DNA of 7,311 nucleotides from WHSM01 sp050701635 (GTDB lineage Bacteria; Actinomycetota; Actinomycetes; Mycobacteriales; Micromonosporaceae), in assembly GCA_050701635.1 (NCBI GenBank), contig JBOGDF010000283.1, forward strand, positions 1 through 7,311, written 5' to 3'. The notes beneath the pieces were generated by a model. The model searched no databases, had not been told where the DNA came from, and saw only the letters and a program-made list of their open reading frames with translations. A program made the translations under genes and the position numbers. Shown here in pieces: positions 1 through 5,567 of this stretch (position 1 is the first letter of the stretch; each line of letters starts with the position of its first letter).

Positions 1-761
1 GACTGCCACCGCGCGGCCTCCGGCGGCGGCTCGCCCTGGCCCGCGGGCGACACCGGCGACACCTGCCCGGCGGCCGGCGACACCTGCTCGGCGCCCGGGG
101 GCGAGCCCCGACCCGCGGCAGCCGACTCGGCGCGATCGATGATGTGCTGCGTGGCCGCGAGCAGGTCAGAACGTTGCCGCAGAGCCTGCAGCAGGTGCCG
201 GGCGGTGCTGCGTTCCTCCGCGTCGGCGGCACCCGTCGCCGTCTCCAGCCGCGCCGCGATCGCCACCTGCTCCTCCAGGGTCAGCGGCGCGGCACCGGCG
301 AGCTTGTGACCCAGCTGCGACAGGTACGACAGCGGCACCGGCGGCGGTGCCGGTAGCGGATCGGGCAGCGGCGGCGCCGTACGCAGCTGTGCCACCGCGC
401 CGGCCAGCCGGATCGCGGAGTCGGCGCCCTCGGCGGTGTAGTCGACCAGCTGCAGCAGCTGGACGTCGGCGGGCAGCATCTCGGCCGGCAGCGGCTCGAC
501 CAGGACCGGCAGGATCGGTTTGCCGAGCGCACCGGCGTACCCGCGTTCGGCCGCACATGCCGCCGACCGCAACGATCCGGACGACACCAGCATGACCAGC
601 GCGTCGGCGGCGGCGATCCGGCGCAGGATCTCATCCCACCATTGCTGGCCGCCGGTGAGTCGCTGGTCCACCCAGACCGAGTGGCCGAGCTGGTCCAGGC
701 GCCCCCGCAGCGCTTGTGCCCTCGGCTGATCCTGGCGGGCGTACGAGAGGAAGAGCTCCAT
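1..761 (-). CDS. TIR-domain protein, C-terminal part beyond window
   Basis: This is a partial gene: 253 codons are visible and it continues past base 1. The N-terminus opens directly into a TIR fold. Box 1 reads ELFLSYARQDQ (residues 2-12), then WVDQRLTGGQQWWDEI (30-45), strand ALVMLVSSGS (54-63), and a CAAERGYA helix (69-76) whose E72 sits where TIR NADases carry the catalytic glutamate, followed by GKPILPVLVEP (80-90). After the roughly 125-residue TIR domain come a Pro-rich stretch (129-143), a probable helical segment (146-212) and a disordered Ala/Gly/Pro linker with three VSP tripeptides (227-239). The ATG at 761 is the first possible start, because an in-frame TGA lies three codons upstream; the GAGGG before it is only 3 bases away. 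TIR domains act as NAD-cleaving enzymes or as adaptors in immunity. An NADase effector role is inference, and the missing C-terminus (often a sensor or repeat domain in actinomycetes) would decide it. Confidence 0.88.
   Translation of the reverse strand, partial: MELFLSYARQDQPRAQALRGRLDQLGHSVWVDQRLTGGQQWWDEILRRIAAADALVMLVSSGSLRSAACAAERGYAGALGKPILPVLVEPLPAEMLPADVQLLQLVDYTAEGADSAIRLAGAVAQLRTAPPLPDPLPAPPPVPLSYLSQLGHKLAGAAPLTLEEQVAIAARLETATGAADAEERSTARHLLQALRQRSDLLAATQHIIDRAESAAAGRGSPPGAEQVSPAAGQVSPVSPAGQGEPPPEAARWQ
46..87 (-). repeat. Short in-frame repeats coding VSP tripeptides in the TIR-protein linker
   Basis: GGCGACACC occurs three times on the plus strand, at 46-54, 55-63 and 76-84. A 14-base version, CCGGCGACACCTGC, is at 53-66 and 74-87, exactly 21 bases (7 codons) apart. 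Read on the coding strand the units keep frame and give (E/G)QVSP and VSP. This looks like repeat-driven length variation in a disordered linker rather than a structural domain. Confidence 0.6.
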
Positions 762-806
762 GAGCCCTCATACGGGGTAGGGCGAGACGTGTCGACTCAC
801 GGTGAC

Positions 807-834
807 ATACCGGTAGACGGAATGCTGTCGGTAT
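807..834. promoter_or_regulatory. Inverted repeat ATACCG-16-CGGTAT upstream of the TIR gene
   Basis: In the 110-base gap between the M48 protease gene and the TIR gene, ATACCG (807-812) and CGGTAT (829-834) form an inverted repeat with half-site centres 22 bases apart, about two helical turns. The left arm overlaps the 8-base palindrome TACCGGTA (808-815). On the minus strand a weak promoter-like pair overlaps it: ACCGAC, 17 bases, TATGTC. The site lies 46-73 bases upstream of the TIR start codon, so it could be an operator for a dimeric regulator. Short arms like these also arise by chance. Confidence 0.3.
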
Positions 835-871
835 CCTGGCAGACCAAACGGATCTTTCGCCCGGAGGCCCG

Positions 872-2806
872 TCAGGCGGCGGTGGTCACGCTGCTGGTCA
901 GCGGTGGCAGCGGGCAGTGCAACACCGCGCAGACGGTACGCAGCAGCTCCGCCTCCTCCACGGTCAGTACGCCGTCGTGGCTGATCACCGTCACCAGGCT
1001 CTCCACCAGCCGCGCCTTCTCGCGTTCCTCCAGCCCGTCCAGCGCCGGCCACACGGACTCCAGCGCCACTACGCCCTGCGCCGGAGGCGCGTACGCCAGC
1101 GGCGTACCGGGGAGGAGCTGGTGGGCGCCGGCGGCGAACGCGGCCTGCGCCTGGGCCGGGTCGTGGTGGCCCACCCGGGCCAGGCTGGAGAGCAGGGCTC
1201 CGATCGCGTCGCGGCTGCCGGCCAGGGTCTGCCGCCCCGAGCCGTACGGGGAACGGCGGTGGGTCAGCTCGTACAGCTCGTTGTGCAGCAGCCGGGACAG
1301 GCAGTACTCGAAGACGGAGGTGTGGTTGTCGGCCCGGATCAGCTCGTGCACGGTGCCGATCACCTGCTGCAGCTCGTCGCCGGAGCGGCGGCGCAGCGCA
1401 GAGAAGGCGACCTCCGCGAGCGGCAGCCGCAGCTGCGGCGGGAGCTGGGCCAGCGCGTTGGCGTCGGTCCAGGCGGCGTCGGCGAGCGGCCGGCCGTGGC
1501 GTACGGCGAGGATGCCGTGCTGCTGGTGCCGGGCACGTGGGTCGCCGGCCAGCAGCAGCCCGAACACCAGCGGTACGACGGTGTCGGGTCGCCGGGCCCG
1601 CGCCAGGTACGGCTCCGGGATGCTGTCCAGGATCGCACTCGCCTGCCGGTACGACGACTCGCCCGGCGCCGCCACGCTGGACACCACCTGGCCGGGGCGC
1701 ACCCGTACCCCCGGATGGGCCGGAGGCGGGGCGGTCGGGCGGGGCGGGCCGCCGCGCTCCCGCACCGGGGTGAGGCCGAGTGCGTGGTCCTCGGCGAGCC
1801 CGTTGGGCGGCGCAGCGGCCCAGTGCTGCGCCAGCGCCGTCATCTCGTCGGGGTTGAACGTCGGATCCAGCACCTTGATCCGCTCCGGCAGCGGCGGGTG
1901 GGTGGCGAACATCGAGCTGAACTTCAGCCCCTCGCCGAACAGCATGTGGCTGACGTCCTCCACCTTGCCGTTCTCCAGCTTGGAGCCGGTCTCCAGGCCG
2001 CCGATCTTCTTCAGCGCGCCGGTCAGCCCCTTGGTCTGCCGGGTGTACTGCACCGCCGACGCGTCGGCCAGATACTCCCGCTGCCGGGACACCGCGGCCT
2101 TGATCAGGCGGCCGCAGAACACCCCGATGTAGCCGGCGGCGAACAGCACCAGCGCGATCAGCAGGATCGCGACCGCGCCCTTGCCGCGGCCGCGGCCGCC
2201 GTACAGCAGGAAACGGCCTATTACGGCGAGCGCGAGGATCCCGAACAGCACGCCCATCAGCCGGATGTTCAGCCGCATGTCGCCGTTGACCACGTGGCTG
2301 AACTCGTGCGCGATCACGCCCTGCAGCTCGTCCCGGTTGAGCGTCTGCAACGCGCCCCGGGTCACCGCCACCGCGGCGTCGGCGGGCGACCAGCCGGCGG
2401 CGAACGCGTTGATCCCCGGCTCGTCCGGCAGCAGGTAGACCTCCGGCACGGAGACCCCGGACGCGATCGCCATCTCCTCGACCACGTTGCGCAGCCGGCG
2501 CAGCTGCGGGTCGGTGGTGTCCTCGGGCACGTACACGCCGCCGAGCTGCTGCGCCACCTTGCCGCCGCCGCCGTTGCGCAGCAGCAGCATGCGTACCAGG
2601 GAACAGGTACCGATGATCAGTATCGTGACCAGGCTGGCCACGCCGATCGCGGTGAGCAACTGGGCCACCGGCATCCGGTGGAGCCCGAAGCCGAAGACCA
2701 CCGCGAGGTCCACCGCCGCCACGATGCCCAGCACCGCGAGCGCGAAGAGCAGCACCATGCGGTGCGAGGCCTTGCGTACCTGACGCTGTCGTTCGAAGAA
2801 ATTCAT
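872..2806 (-). CDS. HtpX-like M48 family zinc metalloprotease with C-terminal extension
   Basis: This 644-residue integral membrane protease has the zinc-binding HEFSH motif at 167-171 and the third ligand E244 in RQREYLADA. Four hydrophobic segments are visible, at about 18-40, 47-75, 183-202 and 210-232, placing the active site on the cytoplasmic face as in HtpX. The conserved ATHPPLPERI (301-310) closes the peptidase domain. Classical HtpX is about 290 residues; this one continues through a Pro-rich linker (about 349-371) into a helical region of roughly 260 residues. That region ends in SHDGVLTVEEAELLR (609-623) and CPLPPL, which resembles the acidic helical repeat of TerB-like domains. 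HtpX-type enzymes degrade misfolded membrane proteins. The start is 14 bases after the lemA stop with no visible Shine-Dalgarno, so translation is probably coupled to lemA; the MNFFERQ opening is typical of the family. I leave the symbol blank because of the long extension. Confidence 0.93.
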   Translation of the reverse strand: MNFFERQRQVRKASHRMVLLFALAVLGIVAAVDLAVVFGFGLHRMPVAQLLTAIGVASLVTILIIGTCSLVRMLLLRNGGGGKVAQQLGGVYVPEDTTDPQLRRLRNVVEEMAIASGVSVPEVYLLPDEPGINAFAAGWSPADAAVAVTRGALQTLNRDELQGVIAHEFSHVVNGDMRLNIRLMGVLFGILALAVIGRFLLYGGRGRGKGAVAILLIALVLFAAGYIGVFCGRLIKAAVSRQREYLADASAVQYTRQTKGLTGALKKIGGLETGSKLENGKVEDVSHMLFGEGLKFSSMFATHPPLPERIKVLDPTFNPDEMTALAQHWAAAPPNGLAEDHALGLTPVRERGGPPRPTAPPPAHPGVRVRPGQVVSSVAAPGESSYRQASAILDSIPEPYLARARRPDTVVPLVFGLLLAGDPRARHQQHGILAVRHGRPLADAAWTDANALAQLPPQLRLPLAEVAFSALRRRSGDELQQVIGTVHELIRADNHTSVFEYCLSRLLHNELYELTHRRSPYGSGRQTLAGSRDAIGALLSSLARVGHHDPAQAQAAFAAGAHQLLPGTPLAYAPPAQGVVALESVWPALDGLEEREKARLVESLVTVISHDGVLTVEEAELLRTVCAVLHCPLPPLTSSVTTAA

Positions 2807-2820
2807 CGGTTGGTACGTGG

Positions 2821-3417
2821 TCAGAACTGCACGCGCGGGACCTGGCGTACCTCCGGCGAGTCCACCTCGAGCAGCGCGGCCGGGGCGAAGTTGAACATGC
2901 CGGCGATCATGCTGCTCGGGAACACCTCGCGCTTGTTGTTGTAGTGCATCACCTGGTCGTTGAAGGACTGCCGGGCGAACGCCACCCGGTTCTCCGTGGA
3001 GGCCAGCTCCTCGGACAGCTGCATCATGTTCTGGTTGGCCTTCAGGTCCGGGTAAGCCTCAGCCAGCGCGAACAGCCGGCCCAGGCTCTGGGTGAGCATG
3101 CCTTCGGACTGCGAGAGCTGCTGCATCGCCTGCGGGTCGCCCGGGTTGGCGCTGGCCTGCTGCTGCGCCGTGGTGGCGGAGTTGCGGGCGTGGATCACCG
3201 CGTCCAGGGTCTCCCGCTCGTGCTTGAGGTACGCCTTCGCGGTCTCCACCAGGTTGGGGACCAGATCGTGCCGGCGGGTCAGCTGTACGTCGATCTGCGC
3301 GAACCCGTTCTTGTATCCGTTGCGGGCGCGTACCAGGCCGTTGTAGATCACGACCACCGCGATCACCGGCACCAGCAGCACCAGCAGGATGCACACGGCC
3401 GACAAGATCCAGAGCAT
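2821..3417 (-). CDS. lemA: LemA family protein
   Basis: This 198-residue protein has one N-terminal membrane helix (about 2-24), then the LemA helical domain. Family hallmarks are visible: NGLVRARNGYKNGFAQIDVQ (26-45), RRHDLVPNLVETAKAY (48-63), and near the end TENRVAFARQSFND (141-154) and VFPSSMIAGMF (165-175). The ATG at 3417 was chosen over a longer frame opening at 3507 because GGAGGGG lies 5 bases upstream and the membrane helix starts right after it; the 30 extra residues would be unlike the family. LemA proteins have a membrane anchor and a soluble helical bundle, and their biochemical role is poorly defined. They commonly neighbour M48 or HtpX proteases, as here, which suggests a joint role in membrane protein quality control. 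I see no convincing minus-strand -35/-10 pair in the leader. Confidence 0.95.
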   Translation of the reverse strand: MLWILSAVCILLVLLVPVIAVVVIYNGLVRARNGYKNGFAQIDVQLTRRHDLVPNLVETAKAYLKHERETLDAVIHARNSATTAQQQASANPGDPQAMQQLSQSEGMLTQSLGRLFALAEAYPDLKANQNMMQLSEELASTENRVAFARQSFNDQVMHYNNKREVFPSSMIAGMFNFAPAALLEVDSPEVRQVPRVQF

Positions 3418-3422
3418 GGGTT

Positions 3423-3429
3423 CCCCTCC
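3423..3429 (-). promoter_or_regulatory. Ribosome binding site of lemA
   Basis: GGAGGGG on the minus strand lies 5 bases before the ATG at 3417. It is the strongest Shine-Dalgarno match in the left half of the window and fixes the lemA start 30 codons inside the longest open frame. Confidence 0.85.
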
Positions 3430-3444
3430 GTTGATTCCGGCGCC

Positions 3445-3459
3445 GCGCCGGTCCGGCGC
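3445..3459. repeat. Palindrome GCGCCGG-T-CCGGCGC in the lemA leader
   Basis: A perfect 7-1-7 inverted repeat lies 28 bases upstream of the lemA start codon. It could be a protein-binding site or, in RNA, a short hairpin near the ribosome binding site. In DNA this GC-rich such a palindrome is not rare, so a function is only possible. Confidence 0.35.
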
Positions 3460-3567
3460 AGCTTGCCAGCAGATCGATTCCGGCCCAGCATACGCACGCT
3501 GTGCCACCCCGCACCGGGTCTAATGTCACGCGTCGTCACCGGCTTCGCGCTGGCGTGGCGCCGCCCA

Positions 3568-3596
3568 CTGACGATCCCGGGGCCATGTCCTAGGGT
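3568..3596 (+). promoter_or_regulatory. Housekeeping-type promoter for the SDR gene
   Basis: A -35 box CTGACG (3568-3573) and a -10 box TAGGGT (3591-3596) are separated by exactly 17 bases. This fits the actinobacterial principal sigma factor pattern (TTGACN, 16-18 bases, TANNNT) with one mismatch. Transcription would start near 3603, leaving about 63 bases of leader before the SDR start codon. It may also serve the two downstream genes. Confidence 0.6.
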
Positions 3597-3599
3597 CGT

Positions 3600-3645
3600 C
3601 GCAGGCCACGAGTCGCGGGCAAACGGACCTGCGGCGCAGGCCACG
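3600..3645. repeat. 11-base direct repeat downstream of the SDR promoter
   Basis: CGCAGGCCACG occurs at 3600-3610 and again at 3635-3645, 35 bases apart start to start. The first copy overlaps the predicted transcription start. The second copy overlaps a small inverted repeat, CCTGC-GGC-GCAGG (3628-3640). The position suggests paired operator half-sites or a leader RNA structure; no known regulator is recognised. Confidence 0.4.
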
Positions 3646-3655
3646 TACCGACGGC

Positions 3656-3660
3656 GGAGG
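3656..3660 (+). promoter_or_regulatory. Ribosome binding site of the SDR gene
   Basis: GGAGG lies 5 bases before the ATG at 3666 and supports that start. Confidence 0.8.
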
Positions 3661-3665
3661 TCACG

Positions 3666-4469
3666 ATGAGCAGAAGAGTCCTGGTGACCGGTGCCGGGTC
3701 GGGGCTGGGCAAGGCGCTCGCCGCCCGGTTCGCCGCCGGCGGCGACCGGGTGCTGGTGACCGACGTGGACACCGCCGCTGGGGAGGCGGTGGCGGCGGCG
3801 CTGGGGCAGAGCTTCCTGCGGCTCGACATCACCTCCGACGAGTCGTGGGAGGCGGCGCGGGAGTGGTGCGAGCGGGAGTGGGGCGGTCTCGACGTCCTGG
3901 TCAACAACGCCGGGGTGGGCGCCGCCGGTCGGGTGGAGCGGATCCCGATGGCGGACTGGGACTGGATCCTCGAGATCAACATCAAGGGGGTGGTACGCGG
4001 TTGCCGTACCTTCATCCCCGGGTTCAAGGCGCAGGGCAGCGGGCACATCGTGAACGTCGCGTCGCTGGCCGCGATCATGAAGCTGCCGGCGATGGGCTCG
4101 TACAACGTGACCAAGGCCGGCGTACTGGCGCTGTCGGAGACCCTGCGGTACGAGCTGGAGCCGTACGGCATCGGCACCACCGTGGTCTGCCCGGCGTTCT
4201 TCCCGACCAACCTCAACGACCGGCTGCGCAGCCCGGACAAGGCCGCCGCCGAGCTCAGCGTGAAGCTGATGCAGAGCACGTCGCTGACCGCCGAGCAGGT
4301 CGCCTCCCAGGTGTACGACGCGGTCGGCGCGCGCCGTTTCCTCGTACTCTCCCGGGGCGATGCGGTACGCGCCGCCCGGCTCAAGCGGTTCCTGCCGCGC
4401 CTGGTCGACGCCCAGGTCCGCAGATACTGGGCCCGGCTGCGCCCCCGGCTCGACCGCGAAGAAGCCTGA
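3666..4469 (+). CDS. Short-chain dehydrogenase/reductase (SDR) family oxidoreductase
   Basis: This 267-residue classical SDR has a single Rossmann fold. Visible motifs are the cofactor loop TGAGSGLG (8-15), D33 at the end of the second strand (favouring NAD(H) over NADP(H)), D54 in LDITSD, NNAG (80-83), N105 in the EINIKG helix, the catalytic S133 in VASLA, and Y146/K150 in YNVTK. The N-S-Y-K tetrad is complete, so it should be active in alcohol/ketone interconversion. PAFFPTNL (176-183) follows the usual cofactor loop. The last 33 residues (235-267) are strongly Arg-rich and predicted helical, an extension beyond the catalytic core that might bind a membrane or a partner. The gene has its own promoter and ribosome binding site and lies 135 bases upstream of the MBL-fold gene. 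Substrate is unknown; neighbours suggest an alcohol or dihydrodiol of an aromatic or polyketide compound, which is inference. Confidence 0.92.
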   Translation: MSRRVLVTGAGSGLGKALAARFAAGGDRVLVTDVDTAAGEAVAAALGQSFLRLDITSDESWEAAREWCEREWGGLDVLVNNAGVGAAGRVERIPMADWDWILEINIKGVVRGCRTFIPGFKAQGSGHIVNVASLAAIMKLPAMGSYNVTKAGVLALSETLRYELEPYGIGTTVVCPAFFPTNLNDRLRSPDKAAAELSVKLMQSTSLTAEQVASQVYDAVGARRFLVLSRGDAVRAARLKRFLPRLVDAQVRRYWARLRPRLDREEA

Positions 4470-4593
4470 CCCCGCAGCGGCGCCCCGGCGGGCCCGGATG
4501 CACGCGTGGTGATCATGCGGTGGCAGGGAGCGAGTGGTCCGTACGGAGGGGTGCTCTGGCGGCGGTGATCGGGCAGGATCGTTGGCAGAGACC

Positions 4594-4598
4594 GGAGG
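4594..4598 (+). promoter_or_regulatory. Ribosome binding site of the MBL-fold hydrolase gene
   Basis: GGAGG lies 6 bases before the ATG at 4605 but only 3 bases before the in-frame GTG at 4602. The spacing favours the ATG, giving a 320-residue protein. Confidence 0.75.
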
Positions 4599-4604
4599 TG
4601 TGTG

Positions 4605-5567
4605 ATGGCCGGTAAGCCGTTCGCGTCCTCGGCCGACCTCGCCGACAAGGAGCAGACCCTCGAGGTGCTGGCGGACGGGGTGTACGCGCTGACCGCCGAG
4701 GGCGACCCCAACGTGGGCGCGATCGAGGGCGAGGACTTCCTGGTCTGCGTGGAGGCCCGCGCCACCCCGGTGGCGGCCGCCGAGTGGCTCACGCGGCTGC
4801 GCGAACACACCGACAAGCCGGTGCGCTATCTGGTGCTCTCGCACTACCACGCGGTCCGTACGCTCGGCGCCAGCGCGTTCGGCGCGGACGTGATCGTGGC
4901 GCACCAGAACACCCGGCGGCTGATCGCGGAGCGCGGCGTACAGGACTGGGGGAGCGAGCTGGCCCGGATGCCGCGGCTGTTCCGGGAGCCGGAGTCGATC
5001 CCGGGGCTGACCTGGCCGACCCTGATCTTCACCGACGCGATCAGCATCGACCTGGGCGGCGACCGGGGTGACCTGGTGCTCTGGCACTGCGGGCGGGGCC
5101 ACACCTCCGGCGACATCGTGGCGTGGCTGCCCCGGCACCGGATCCTGTTCGCCGGCGACCTGGTGGAGTCGCAGGCGGCGCTCTACACCGGCGACGCCTA
5201 CCACCGGGACTGGGAGAAGTCCACACTGGACAACGTGTCGCAGCTGCACGCCGAGCTGATGGTCGGCGGTCGCGGGCCGGTGGTACGCGGCCCCGACGCG
5301 GTGGACGCGGCAATCATCCAGACCCGGCGGTTCCTCACCGTACTGCTGGCGGAGGTGGGAGCGGTGCACGCGATGCGCGGCACCCTGCGGGAGGCGTTCG
5401 TCCTGGCGCACGCCGCGCTCGCCCCCGAGTACAGTGGCTGGCCGATCTTCGAGCACTGCCTGCCGTTCAACGTGGCGCGGGCGTGGGAGGAGCTGGACGG
5501 CGTGGAGCATCCGACGATCTGGACCCCGCAGCGGGACCGCGCGATCTGGGAGCAGCTGCAGGGGTGA
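4605..5567 (+). CDS. Metallo-beta-lactamase-fold hydrolase with altered metal site
   Basis: This 320-residue protein has the MBL fold: strands around VYALTAEGDPNVGAIEG (26-42), then LSHYHAVRTLG (78-88), GRGHTSGD (163-170) and LFAGDLVES (181-189). The canonical HxHxDH motif reads H80-Y-H82-A-V84-R85, so the usual Asp and His are Val and Arg. H166 (GHT) and D185 (GDL) remain. Where PGHG would carry the last ligand there is GGRG (221-224). The first metal site (H80, H82, H166, D185) is therefore kept and the second appears lost, pointing to a one-metal or modified enzyme. I believe the HYHAVR variant is a recurring subfamily and not a broken gene, because the frame is intact and the rest is well conserved. 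The C-terminal part (250-320) is probably helical. The stop overlaps the start of the FAD hydroxylase gene, so the two products should act on the same pathway, possibly opening an ester or lactone; the substrate is unknown. Confidence 0.88.
   Translation: MAGKPFASSADLADKEQTLEVLADGVYALTAEGDPNVGAIEGEDFLVCVEARATPVAAAEWLTRLREHTDKPVRYLVLSHYHAVRTLGASAFGADVIVAHQNTRRLIAERGVQDWGSELARMPRLFREPESIPGLTWPTLIFTDAISIDLGGDRGDLVLWHCGRGHTSGDIVAWLPRHRILFAGDLVESQAALYTGDAYHRDWEKSTLDNVSQLHAELMVGGRGPVVRGPDAVDAAIIQTRRFLTVLLAEVGAVHAMRGTLREAFVLAHAALAPEYSGWPIFEHCLPFNVARAWEELDGVEHPTIWTPQRDRAIWEQLQG

Noticed and set aside
917..2944. A 675-residue plus-strand open frame opposite the M48 gene, and a similar 496-residue one at 642-2132
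   Set aside because: Both are low-complexity Arg/Ala/Gln/His- or Ser-rich translations antisense to a clear M48 protease. High GC at third positions removes stops from the opposite strand.
3391..3393. Cys9 of LemA as a lipoprotein attachment site
   Set aside because: The preceding residues SAV do not make a lipobox, the N-region is too short, and hydrophobic sequence continues well past the cysteine as in a membrane anchor.
3487..3492. TATGCT on the minus strand as a -10 box for lemA
   Set aside because: No acceptable -35 sequence lies 16-19 bases upstream, so I do not call a promoter.
3418..3507. A 30-residue N-terminal extension of LemA starting at 3507
   Set aside because: The strong GGAGGGG and the membrane helix both point to the ATG at 3417; the extension resembles translated leader DNA.
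4560..4580. CAGGAT as a -10 box for a separate promoter of the MBL-fold gene
   Set aside because: The matching -35 position reads GTGCTC, a poor match, so a separate promoter is not supported.
3363..5510. A 715-residue minus-strand open frame opposite the SDR and MBL genes, and a 617-residue one at 5198-7051
   Set aside because: They lie antisense to genes with intact catalytic motifs, have no recognisable domain, and show Arg/Pro/Gly-rich composition typical of shadows.
5123..5563. 147 extra N-terminal codons for the FAD hydroxylase
   Set aside because: They lie within the MBL-fold gene in another frame and do not resemble flavoprotein sequence; the FAD fold starts just after the GTG at 5564.
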